DNA of 64,000 bases, from contig BTPP01000002.1 in the NCBI GenBank assembly GCA_037102815.1, positions 5,766,001 to 5,830,000 on the forward strand, written 5' to 3'. Under the pieces are notes generated by a model. The model saw nothing but the letters and a program-made list of their open reading frames with translations, was not told the origin of the DNA and searched no databases. The position numbers and the translations under genes were made by a program. The DNA comes from Neurospora intermedia. Taxonomy: Eukaryota; Ascomycota; Sordariomycetes; Sordariales; Sordariaceae. The stretch's first letter is position 1. Each line of letters starts with the position of its first letter. Positions 10,603 to 21,800 of the stretch are shown in pieces.

Positions 10603-12121
10603 TTACTCCATTATGTGCTGGAACAAAGGCGAGATCGACTCGCCATAGTGGTTCCGACGAATTGCTTCCGCAAGGAGATACGACAAGTCAAGTACGGTCA
10701 GTTTGTTGGCGTTGCGAGCCTTCTCCTCCGGAATGGGGTAGCTGTTTGTCACGAGGATGTGATCAATGCAGTCACAATCCTGCAACTGCTCCAGGCAGTC
10801 AGCACCAAAGACGGCATGGGTGGCAATGCAGTAGACCTTCTTGGCCAAACCGCGCTTGACCACCGTCTCGGCAGCAGCGATCCAAGAACCAGGCTTGTCG
10901 ATCATGTCGTCAACAATGAAGACGGTGCGGTTCTTGACGTCTCCGACAAGGGTGACCATGTGCTCCACCTTGGGGTCCTTCAGGATCTCCTCTTCCTCAT
11001 CCGAACTTTCAGCTGCATCACCCGAGCCACCGAGGGCGGCGTGGTGCTGAGGAGCGAAAAACGACGAAGCGTGCGACATGGTCATAGGGTCATCTCCAGC
11101 GACACTGGTGGCTGCAGAGACGGCCGGCGACTCAAAGTCATCCGGAACGATGTGGCCTTGGACAAGACGAGCCTGGGTGACCTCGTGCGCACGCTGGTCA
11201 TTGTACTCGACACCGTCCTCGCCTTCCTCGTCAACACCGTCCAAAGCCGAGGTCGAAGAACGCAGGCGAGACGGCAGAGACTTGGCGCTGTGCATAGACG
11301 ATCCATTAGGACGACGCGCGGGGCTTGTAGTGCCTGCAATAGGCTGGGTAATGTTGCTGACTGAGGGCTCCTCATGCTCAACTGCCTCGTTGACCTGCTC
11401 GCCGATGGGGTCTAAGACAGCATCAATGGGGTTGAGAAGCATGCTGCCAGTCATGTTGCCATTGCCTCTCTTCTTGTCGGTGGTGACCATGCCGAAGTTC
11501 AGCTTGAGAGCGTCGGCAAGCGACGTGACGCGCTTGGTACCACCGGCGTTCTTGGACACGACGACGGCCTCTTTCCAGTCGGGGACGTTTTGCCTGATCC
11601 AGCGGGCAATAAGAGGCTCGGCGTGGAGGTTGTCGACGGGGCACTTGAAGAAGCCCTGCATCTGAGAAGCGTGCAAATCGACCGTGATGATGTGCTTAAC
11701 ACCAGCAACGCCGAGCAGATTGGCAAGCATTCTCGCAGTGATGGCTCCGCGGTGCGACTTCTTCTTGGACTGGCGACTGTAGGGGAAGTATGGCAGGACG
11801 GCTAGAAGGGGGGCCTGGTCAGCCTTCACACTGGATGGATTGCTGTTGAGCGGCAGACATACCAGTGATCTTGCTGGCAGAGCCTCCCTTGCAAGCAGAG
11901 ATCATGATGAGCAGCTCCATGATGGTGTCATTGATCTTGGGGCTACCCGACTGAACGACGAAGACATCCTTCTCGCGAACGCTGGTGAGGATGCGCACGC
12001 TCGTCTCTCCATTGGAAAACTGGGTGAGCTCAGCATCCGCTGGCGTCATGCCCAGGTTCTCGCATACTTTGCCGGTGAGGGCCGGGCACGAGCTGCCCGA
12101 AAAGATGAGGGTGCCGCGCAT
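10603..12121 (-). CDS. PRS5: Ribose-phosphate pyrophosphokinase (PRPP synthetase) with long internal insertion, Prs5-like
   Basis: Makes PRPP from ribose 5-phosphate and ATP for purine, pyrimidine, His, Trp and NAD synthesis; fungi use complexes of several Prs subunits. Two exons, 12121-11863 and 11801-10603, join in frame (GTATGT donor, GCTGACC branch) to give 485 residues. The N-terminal PRTase-like half has ELTQFSNGETSVRI, QSGSPKINDTIMELLI, LPYFPYSRQSKKKSHRGAIT and VDLHASQMQGFF. About 165 residues (198-362) of disordered acidic sequence then interrupt the second half; an insertion of this kind is known for yeast Prs5 and, in another position, Prs1. The PRPP-binding loop reads VDDMIDKPGSW where catalytic subunits usually have a D-TGGT ending, so this subunit may be regulatory or weakly catalytic (inference). 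Divergent from the Asteroid-like gene. Confidence 0.9.
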
Positions 12122-13168
12122 TCTGAAAAGGAAAAAAAGGAAAAGAAAAAGAGTGTTGGTGAGTTCGGGGGAAGAAAAGTTCGGGAGCGGGATTTGAAGG
12201 GAGGAAATCCAGTTTTCTTTTTTAGTTTTCAGTTTTTTTTTCAATCCTGTCCTCGTGCCCCGCAGCGATTCAGGTAAAGGTGGGTCCAATGGCTTGTTCT
12301 GGATCTCCCTCCCAGCCGATGTCGTTTCGTGGTCCTGCCGTCTTTTTGCCATTTTTGCCTACAATTGCCGCAGCTTGTAGTCAGTGCGGCCCTGACACTC
12401 CTGATAACCTAAGATAAGCATACAGTGTGCCGACGTAGAGGATACTACCTCTCTCTATACCTTCATCTGAAATAGTCATAACAAGGACCACCGCGAACAC
12501 AACATTTCGGAAAAGCATGATTACATACGGAAACCTTCAATGGCCAAATATGATCTTACCTGGACCGTATTCTCTTTAGAATGCCTATGGCTGTGAAAAG
12601 GCAGTGGACACTAGGCGGCAATGATGCCTACCGCGTTCCATTGCTCCTTCCACTCTAAACCGGCCAGCATCAAGGCATCAAGCTGACTGAGGCCCATAGT
12701 AACGAGAGCGCCGTCATTGCCATCGTACTTCCGACACCGGACAGAAAGAACGGGAATGGCAGCGGGAAGTAGCCCTCAGATTTCAAAACAACAAACTCGA
12801 CTAGGTAAATATGTTGCCGAGAAAGAATGCCAACACCGTGACCATGGAATCCCACAATCAACAGAGAATACCGAACTCCCATTCGCACTGTATAACTTCA
12901 CCTCAAAACACTACACACCAACGCTTCAATGAAACCAGCTGCGATTCTGATGTTTGGACGCTTCAACTACCTCACCTCAAACAATCATTTGGCAAGAGAT
13001 CCTTGACATCGTAAACTCCCATCCTCTTCACAGGACAAATTTTCACACAGCAACGCCGCCTACGGAAGGCTCACGGCCGTTCCAAGAGGACCTGAACCCA
13101 TCACACCCCGGGACCGCGCCTACACAAAACCAAGCGGCGAACGAGCTTCTCAAAATTAACAAACGAAT
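12122..13168. other. Divergent intergenic region between the PRPP synthetase and Asteroid-like genes
   Basis: Likely shared promoter region. Next to the PRPP synthetase start there is a purine/pyrimidine-biased leader (12125-12245). I see no further gene. Confidence 0.55.
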
Positions 13169-14950
13169 ATGGGCATTCCACACCTCAGGAAACACCTGGA
13201 GCCTTATGCACAGCGAGGTGCAATCCAACCAAGCAGTCTGGTCATTGACGGGCCTGCACTGGCATATCACATCTTGAACCTCTGCCGAATAAAAACCATC
13301 AAGAACAGCCCCTTTGAGCAACCCACCTATGAGCTGCTTAGTCGGACTACCCTTGAATGGCTTGACCGGGTCAGAACGTGCGGCCTCACCATGTAATTCA
13401 TACTCCTCGGCCCAAAGTCTCCCATCAGCATACTAATGTTGGCCCAAAGTTCGAGGATATTCTTCGATGGCTATCTTCCCACGTCCAAGACGCATGAGCG
13501 GACCAAGAGGCTCATGAAAACCTCCAAGGAATTGCAAGGCTTTCACAGAAAACACGTAAACGGACTCGCGCAGGGCCGTCCCGGCTGGAATTCCAACAGG
13601 AAAGTCGGCCTGTTCCCCGAGGCCCAACCAAGTCAAAACGGAGTGAGCCCACCGCCACCGGCCTTCTTCGTTCCGTCCATCATCGATACTCTGAGACAGT
13701 CTGAGCATTACGCCTCGCAAACAAGTGTGGTGCCCGGAGAGGCCGACGTGTTCTGCGCCCAGTATGTCCGGGAGCATGGCGGGACAGTTCTGACGTCTGA
13801 TTCGGACCTGCTCGTACACAATTTGGGCCCCAACGGCAGCGTTGTCTTCTTCTCAGATATAGAATGCAATCCGGCTGGCACAGAGATCACGGGCTTGCAA
13901 TTCAAGAGCGCCGATATCTGTGAGCGTCTCTCTATCCAGTCTGAGGATGGCCTTTCGTGCCTGGCATTTGAGCTCGTGATAGACCCACACATCACTTTTG
14001 AGCAAGCAGTCTCGAAAGCCAAGAGCAAGCACTCGGTCGTCACATATCCGGGCGCGCACAAGGAGTTTACTGAGCAATATCTCTCCCCTGAAACGGGGTC
14101 TCAGATCCTTGTTGAAACATCCGTCACCTTGGACCCCCGGATATCAGAAATTGTTCTTCGGTGTCGGGACGAGAAACCGGCCATGTACCTCCCTTTCCTC
14201 TTGGACTCTCCAACCCGAACTAGTGCGTGGGAATCGAGCAAAGACATCAGGCAGCTGGCATACGCTATCCTACAGACGGTCACTGGATCACCAATACCGA
14301 CGGTTGCCGAATTCAGGAGGCTTGATCAGCCGTCAGCAGGGACACCTGTCAAGGTGCCGCCCATCTCCGAGCTTGAGATGGACGCAGCTGTGCTTGAGGA
14401 TGTTTTGTCATCGATCATCAAAGCCGTGAAAAAGCCCAAGGCAGTTTGGATGACACTATCTGTCTACCAGGATGTTGTCATGACCACCAGCCAAGGGAAA
14501 GTCCAGCCGCTCAGTTTGAAGGTACTCCAGCAAGCAGTTGACGAGAAGCTCGACACCTCGTCTTGGGAGTCCGTACATTTCCTTGCGCAGTGCCAAGCGA
14601 CCTACTACTCGCTCAGGATGCTGCAACAAATCATGCAGCACGCCGCTTCTCAGGGTAAAGGACTATCACCCGCATTGAAGGAATTGCAAGATTGTTTGAC
14701 CAAGCTTCCTTCTCTCCCGGATTTCCCCACCATCTTCAATTTCCCAGAGATGCTCCGACTGATCATCGACAACAAGGGACTGTCCTGCTTGATCAAGATA
14801 TGCGCCGACCAGGACGATATGGTGCCGCAGCTGGAGGCCATCATGCAACCTAAGAAGCAACCAAAGTCGAACAAGCGGAAGAACTCGCAAGAACCTGAGG
14901 CCAGGCCGCGCTCCAACAACCCATTTGCGCTTTTGGATGCAGAGTGCTAG
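13169..14950 (+). CDS. Asteroid-like XPG/PIN-fold nuclease family protein
   Basis: Exon 1 is 13169-13392 and exon 2 begins at 13450 (or 13456) and ends at 14950, giving about 574 residues. The start MGIPHLRKHLEPYA is the hallmark N-terminus of the FEN1/XPG superfamily, in which the Gly after Met caps the active site, followed by LVIDGPALAYHIL with a metal-binding Asp. After the intron come IFFDGYLP and an XPG-I-like block, GEADVFCAQYVREHGGTVLTSDSDLL, written here in two parts as GEADVFCAQYV and GGTVLTSDSDLLV, with the expected Glu and Asp residues. The rest is a helical region seen in fungal Asteroid-domain proteins, ending in a basic tail. Activity on flap or single-stranded DNA is possible but not shown. 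Two acceptors six bases apart both keep the frame. Confidence 0.85.
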
Positions 14951-15600
14951 ACAGTCCCCGAAACACTTTAACATAGCCCGACGATATACCCATGCAAAAG
15001 AAACTTGATTTGGCATGTACCGGTCGAAATTGACTCCTAAAACTAAACCCATCCTAAGCATTGGTCGCTGCCGCCGTCATGAACAATCGACCTTCCAGAA
15101 GCTTTGCCCATCCGAGATATGTACAGGCACCCTTGCCAAGCGAACCACTGCCGTGTGTGACTTGTGCCCCTGGCCGCTGCGATGGAACCCTGCTGGCCAA
15201 GAGGGTTCCACCAAAAAGGCTCTTATCGTTATCGCGCCCAGCAAGTGCCAAATGCCCCTCTAAAAATTTTAGCACCCCGCCGCCAAAGTCCCTGGGTGCC
15301 CTGGGCTGGGCGCATGGCAGTTCGTAGGCGCCTGTGCCTGTGGGCGTGGTGCGGCGTTGCCCCTCGCAGCAGGTGATTCCGTCCCAAATCGCCGTTTTCT
15401 TATCAGATCTTTTACACACGAGTCCATCGCCGTCGTCGTCCTCCTCCTCCAAAGTGGCCCCCGTCTTAGTTCACATCCATAGAGGTACTTATTCCACCCT
15501 TTGATTCACGCCCTTGCTCAATCCTTTTGGTTTATTGGGCAATTTCAAGAAAAAAAAAAAAAAAACCAATTCCGAGAAGTTCGAACGACACACATACACG
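14951..15600. other. Intergenic, leader of the deoxyhypusine hydroxylase gene
   Basis: No gene seen. Contains the 3' flank of the Asteroid-like gene and a leader with an A run at about 15550-15565 just before the ATG at 15601. Confidence 0.6.
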
Positions 15601-16660
15601 ATGTCAGCCACCATCGCCAGCCTGCGCGAGAGTCTTTGCTCCGAGACGACTCCACTGCCCATCCGCTTCCGCGCCCTCTTCTCACTCAAGCACCTTGCCG
15701 TCCAAAACAAGGGCACCGCCGACTCGCTTTCCGCCATTGACGCCATCGCCGCCGCCTTTGCCTCGCCCTCGGCCCTGCTCAAGCACGAGCTGGCCTACTG
15801 CCTCGGCCAGACAGGCAGCGATGCCGCCATCCCTCACCTGACGCAGGTGCTCGAGGACCTGCAGGAGGATCCCATGTGCAGACACGAGGCGGCCGAGGCG
15901 CTGGGCGCGCTGGGCAAGGCCGAGAGCTTGGGCGTGCTTCAGAAGTATCTCCATCGCGAGGGCGAGGATGTTTCTGTCAAGGAGACGTGCGAGATTGCGA
16001 TTGATAGGATAGAGTGGGAGAATTCGGAGGAGAGGAAGCAGGAGAAGTTGCGCCAGAGGTACATTCACATTGATCCATCACGCATATTTCTGTTCTGGCA
16101 TTCTTTCCATTGGTGTGCTAACCGCAGAAACTACTACTTCTAGTGACTTTGCCTCGGTTGATCCCGCCCCTCCCATGCCCGAAGACGACGAGAAGCAAAC
16201 GGTCGAGACGCTCGAGAAGAAACTCCTAGACACTTCGCTCCCCCTCTTCAAGAGATACCGCGCCATGTTTGCCCTCCGCGACCTGGCCTCTCCTCCCGAC
16301 CTTCCGACTGCCGTTCCCGCCATCCTGACCCTGGCCAAGGGTCTCAAGGACGAGTCCGCCTTGTTCCGCCACGAGATCGCCTTTGTATTCGGACAGCTTT
16401 CGCACCCGGCTTCCATCCCGGCCCTGACTGAGGCCCTCAGCAACCTCGACGAGGTCAGCATGGTCCGTCACGAGGCGGCCGAGGCTCTGGGCAGTCTCGG
16501 TGATGAGGAAGGAGTCGAAGAGACGCTGCTCAAGTTCCTCCATGACAAGGAGAAGGTCGTTCGCGAGAGTGTTATTGTTGCGCTGGATATGGCCGAGTTT
16601 GAGCAGAGCGGCCAGGCTGAGTACGCGTTGATACCCGAGGTTGCTAGCAAGGCGTCGTAA
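15601..16660 (+). CDS. lia1: Deoxyhypusine hydroxylase (DOHH), HEAT-repeat di-iron enzyme
   Basis: Catalyses the last step of hypusine formation on eIF5A, hydroxylating deoxyhypusine with O2 at a di-iron centre in the cytosol. Exons 15601-16058 and 16144-16660 give 324 residues, near the family size. Two halves of HEAT-like repeats each carry two His-Glu metal motifs: [10 protein letters not shown] and [12 protein letters not shown] in the first, [10 protein letters not shown] and [12 protein letters not shown] in the second. All four HE pairs needed for iron binding are present. The intron begins GTACATTC, has a GCTAAC branch site and must use the TTCTAG acceptor, because the earlier CGCAG would put a stop five codons on. 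It lies convergent with RPA12, 351 bases apart. Confidence 0.95.
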
Positions 16661-17011
16661 AAGATGGGACTGGAGTTTCTCTTGTTGGTTCGTTGATTGC
16701 TTGTTTCTTTTTCTTTTCTGGGGCGAATCATGGATGGATGGAAGGGTATTTCAAAAAGTTTATGCGTCTTTCTCTCTCTCTCAGGATTATACCAATGCGA
16801 CTGATCGTCGGTCCTGACAAAAAGAAGGGGTATCGTTGTTGTAGTTGTAGTAGTTGTAACAAGGCAAAGAAAGCCGTCGTTACTAAGGCTCGGCTCGCCA
16901 GTGCTGGTGCTAGTAAGCTGTCCCATATGTCGTTTGATCCAATCCAAACCAATGCGACCCAAAACAGCATTCCCAATTTCGTAAATCCAATCGCAGCAAT
17001 CTTCTTTGCAC
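16661..17011. other. Convergent intergenic region between DOHH and RPA12
   Basis: Both 3' ends meet here. The minus-strand frame stays open through this region, but it is read-through from the RPA12 intron frame and not coding (see RPA12). Nothing else is visible. Confidence 0.6.
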
Positions 17012-17581
17012 TCAGTTGTTGACCGACCATCTGTGTTGTACCTCGAATTAGCACAAAGTAACGAACCACAGCCATGATAACCGTCCGGCGGTGTCGCATC
17101 ATACCTCTCTCCGCAGTCGCAGTTGTAAAGAATTGTTGAGCCTTCGTCGGCACTTCTCTGCTGAACTTCCGAGTAACGGATGCCGCGCTTGCCGCACTTG
17201 GGGCATTCCGTGTTGGAGTCGATTCTCTCCGTGTTGAGCTCGTGCCTTACGACGGTCTGGACGATATCCAGCTTCTGGCGCAAAAGCGAGGGGAAATCGG
17301 ACGGCTTGGACTTGGTCACGACGGTTCTGGAGGGGCGGTCTGTTTTTGAAACGGGATGACAAAAAAATGGTCAGTTCGTTGAATTTGCGATCCTCGGATG
17401 AACTGAAACTTCTTCTTGAACACCGTTTTCCAGATGACAATGACTGGGGTGAAATTGGATGCGCACCTCTGTTTTCGGCACCGCAGCACTCGCAGTGAAG
17501 AATGTTCTTTTCGCTGCCCTTGGAGACGGGCAAGAGGTTGCCGCAGTCTGTGCAGAAAATGAGGGATCCGATGGCGGCCAT
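17012..17581 (-). CDS. RPA12: RNA polymerase I subunit A12.2
   Basis: Small zinc-ribbon subunit of Pol I that stimulates RNA cleavage and helps termination in the nucleolus. Three exons, 17581-17467, 17339-17105 and 17030-17012, give 122 residues, matching the yeast protein's length of about 125. The N-terminal ribbon has CTDCGNLLP and CECCGAENR. The C-terminal TFIIS-like ribbon has CPKCG, the RSADEGSTILYNC hairpin with its acidic DE tip, and CDCGERW. The final exon codes only for the end, WSVNN, a usual Rpa12 ending. The last intron (17031-17104) is chosen because the frame would otherwise run on for well over 100 unrelated residues. Divergent from scc2 over 1.2 kb. Confidence 0.93.
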
Positions 17582-18807
17582 TGTTGCTTTTGTGGTTTGT
17601 GCCGGAACGGGTGGTTAAGGTAAGTAGGTTGTCTGATCGATGTCGGCGGTTCGGTAAGTTAACTTGAAGTTTTCTGGTGTTTCTCGCAGTAAACACCGGC
17701 GGACTTCAAGATTTACAACGGGCCTGCATGGAGACGATCAATCAATGGCACGGCAAACCATGGCAATTGATTGGGCGCTGAATGGAAAATTCCACTTTGA
17801 GACCCTCTTGGTTTGCTTCCTGGCAGGCAATCTACCTAAGCTTGGCAGCGAGCAATGAAAGCCGGGGCAGGCTACAGGTACCTACTTTAGCATGGGCGAT
17901 GACGAGTGACGGCGGAAGGCACAACCGCGGGCAACAAGGGAACCATCCACGCTGATGACACGGCAGGTGGGAACAAGGGAATCTAAGGTACCAGGCTCCA
18001 GCGCAGGCCGCGTGTTTCTGCCCTGGCGCTGAGTTCAGGTAAATTGCAAGCCAGACAGACGCGGCAAGCACGAGCGAGCGCGCCAACACGTCCAGGGCTA
18101 GTGTAGCTGGGCAAGTACGGGACGGCCACGGCACGGCATGGCAGGTGCTACCTACGTACCGGCCGGGGTTCGGGGACTCGAATTAGCGTGACCGCGCGCC
18201 GTACCAACCAAGCTCACAGGGCTGTTTCCCGTGTTGGCGTTGTGCGTTGTGCCTGCCTGCCTGCCCTGCTTTGCGGATCAAATCTGGGGAAACATTTGGA
18301 TCCATTGGACTTTCCTTCCCTTGAGTTCCAGTTTGGGTACAGTACCTGAACTTCACCTTCCTTGAACTTCAACATCGACCACACGTACCTACCTCTACCT
18401 CTCTATCTTTAATCGTGCCCGATCCTACCTTCCTTACCTATTTCTATCTGTCTGTTGATCAGTCTCCGAACACATCGAAGCGACGACATGGACATACCTG
18501 CGCCTGCAGCTTGATTTCTTTTCCTCAACCACCATCCATCTCGTCTTCCTTCTCCGACGCGCCCAGGCCAGCACTGACCCGGGACAAAGGCCCCTCCTCC
18601 GCGACTACACGATTCCGCCGAAAGCAGTCGGTTCGCATGGCAACAACACCTCCGACTCTCGTCTGAACTTTGGGCTCCGAGGCCTGACGTGCTGCTGCGT
18701 CTACTACTGCCGCCGGTGCCCTCCGGCTGGGACGACACTTGCGCCGGATACACCCAACCATCAATATCACCATGCGCTAATGCTGCTGTCAAAGTGATCA
18801 AGCAACA
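17582..18807. other. Divergent intergenic region between RPA12 and scc2
   Basis: Carries both promoters and a likely scc2 leader (about 18360-18807, C/T-rich with CTACCT repeats). The strongest frames here are short and unconserved in appearance. Confidence 0.55.
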
Positions 18808-21800
18808 ATGGCATACCAGCATCCACACCACCACAGCATGGATCCCAACGCCCGAGACTACCATGGCCCCCAAGGCGCGCCGGCGTCCTCATCGACGCAA
18901 CAAGCTGAGGCATTCACGAGACCTTTTGCCCTCTACGAAGCTCTGCCCTATACGCCTTTCACCTCGATCGTGCCTTTTGACCCAAGTAAGATCAAACCAT
19001 CCCAACTCTGAGACATTCCATGTTTGCTCCTCCCCCGTATATCGTCATGCCCATCTCCTCTCCTCTTCGCTCCAATATCGTCACTCTAGTTCTAACGATT
19101 CATGTCTTCACCTCAAGGTATCTTGCCGACACCCTCGATCGGAGCTGCGTCGCCCGCCCCTAGCTTAATCGACCTTCTCAACGCTCAGGATTTCGATGGC
19201 CTCAATCAAGAACTTCACAACACAGGTCCGAGCAAACGCGTTCAGCACACACTCAGCCAAGTCCAACACTTGATAGAGAGGGCGAATATCACAGAGTTGT
19301 ACGTTTTGACGAGGAAGTGAGGAAGAGTCAGGACTGACCACCTCACAGCAAATTCAAGATCGGGCCGAGAGCACCAACCAGCGGTAGTTCCTCTGCTGTT
19401 GCCCCAATAGCCTCGTTGGCTTCGACACTGTCTCCATTCTCAAAGATGGTTTACGAGCAAACGTCAATACCGTTCAGGTATCCAACGCCAGATACCCCCG
19501 GTATGACCTCTAGTACAAATGGTCAGCAACCGAAGGTCGAGCGGACTACGCCCGTCCCCATCAAACAAGAGTCACCGGTTCCCCCACCGAAAGTCGAGCA
19601 TAGAGCTGAGAGACATACTCCTACCAACACCCCGAAGAACCGCCAAGCGTACTCGCAGAACCGGGCCCGGTTCGAAATAGTGTTACCTACCAGGGCCGAA
19701 CTCGAGAGGGCCCAGGCGGCTCTTCAAGCCAGTTCGAGCCGGGGAATCGCGTCAAGTGAACCTCCAGTCTCAACTCGACCACCCGTTTCTCAGCCTTCGC
19801 CTCAGTTTGCACCCATACAGCCGGCACCCCTTCAACCAGCACCCCTTCAACCAGCACCCCTTCAACCAGCACCCCTACAACCAGCACCACAGCAGCCTAC
19901 GCTCTCGGCGCCTCCCGAGTTAGCTGCACCCGTGCCTACGAAACGGCCTAGTGAAGAGGTAGCTGCTCCTGCTGCGCCGACTACTGTTGCTAGTCCGGCA
20001 AAATCGACCTCTCACCCCCCGTCCAACTCCCAACGACCAGCTGTTGCTATTGCTATTGAGCTGCCTCATGCGCCTACTTTTAACAAGAGTGAGTATATGG
20101 CTGTTCCGGATGAGCCTGACGAGCCGGTCAATCTTTCGGAGCGGAAACGGAAAAGAGAAGACCTAGACGAGGAGCTATATGGGGAGAGCCTGGGTTTCCA
20201 GCAGCGAAGCAACGCTGCCCTTCATGAGCTGAGAGTTTTCCTACAACAAGTTTTCGAGGCGGAGAATTACGCTGTCCATAATCGTACATCGAACGAATGG
20301 GTGCTGCTAACTATTGATGGAGACAGCACGCTATCTCCAGTGTGCCAGACCAAGGCCCAAACGCTGTTGGCAAAGGTCATTTCGCTGAACTGTTTTCACA
20401 AAGTTCCGCTTCAAGATCTTCTTCGCTTACTACGTTTGTGCGAAAACGCTTTGAAGCAAGCCGACTCTCTAGAGATCAAGGTTGAGGAGTCATGGGCCCC
20501 CGCGGACGTTGATTCGTGGATCCAGCAGCTTCCTGTGTTAGAAACAGCCCTCAAAGCTGCCAGAACAGCATTACGTATGATGTGCGGAGGGCGTGAGGAT
20601 AAACAGCTATACTCGGAGGATACCATCGATCAATCACTTAATCTGTTCAAGAGGGTAATGGACGGTATTGTGATTCCGGTTGCCGAGTTGAGGAGTTCCG
20701 ATAACACCGCAGAGCTCTTCAAGTTACTATCTTCCCACAAAAAGAGGATCGCATCACTCTTCAACGACAGTCAAAAACTGTTTTCGCAGATGTCAGTACT
20801 TTTGGCCAAGATTGATACATCAGATACGGTCACCAACACCCTGGAGTTCACGGCTTCACAACTGATTTTCCTCGAGACCGCTCACGCAGAAAGGGAGTCG
20901 GTTCTCGACACTCAAAAGTTCGATGGTTTCCGTCTTGTGGCTATGGATATGCTATCGCAGATCTTCCATTTGAATCCAGCCCAACGGCAAGGCATCTTTG
21001 ACGAGATTCTGACATCGCTAGAAAAACTGCCACTGGGAAAGCGTGCTCGAACGTTCAAGTTGGTCGATGGAAGCAGCATACAGCCGGTTTCTGCATTGAT
21101 CATGCGGTTGGTCCAAACCAGCGCAGGACAAGTTGACGAGACCAAGACACACGCAGGCAAAGCTCTTCGCTCAGATGGCGACGATGAAGAGGATGAACTG
21201 GCAGGCGCAGTGACCAGTGGGAAGCAGCTGTCCTTTGTCATTCGTGATGAGGACCACGGCGCAATTCAGCATTCAACTGCGATCCAGGAGCTTACCGCTC
21301 TGGCAACACCCCTGATGGACACGGCTAAGCGGAATGCTTCATATGTTATCAACTTCATTGTGAACCGTGCGCTGACGTCCACAAAATCTGGCGACACTCC
21401 GTACCGTAACCTTCTCGATCTCTTCGTGGAAGACTTCACAACCTGCTTGGACAACCCAGATTGGCCGGCAGCCGAACTTCTGCTTCGTCTGCTAAACTTC
21501 ATGATGGTTAAGCTCGTGGAGGGTGATAAGACAAGTGTCACCGCCAAGAACATGGCCCTTGAACTGATGGGCACCATGGGCGCTGCGATCTCCAAGCTTC
21601 GTAGTCATGTCCGGAAGACGGCAAATGCTTTGGATGCTAGGGATGCGGATGAACTGGGACTTTTCCTGTCGGATCTTGCTGCCTCAGCACTGGAACTGCG
21701 ATCACGTCCGGAAACCATGGTTGCTTGGGTTGGTCCATACCGGGCGACCTTGGAATGGCTCGAAAGCCGCTTCATCGAGGATCCACATCTCGCAAGCGCT

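Noticed and set aside
16468-17319. 283-codon minus-strand open frame over the RPA12 3' part and the end of DOHH
   Set aside because: Only the RPA12 exon 2 part is conserved. The rest is intron read-through and the antisense of DOHH; splicing gives the normal Rpa12 end.
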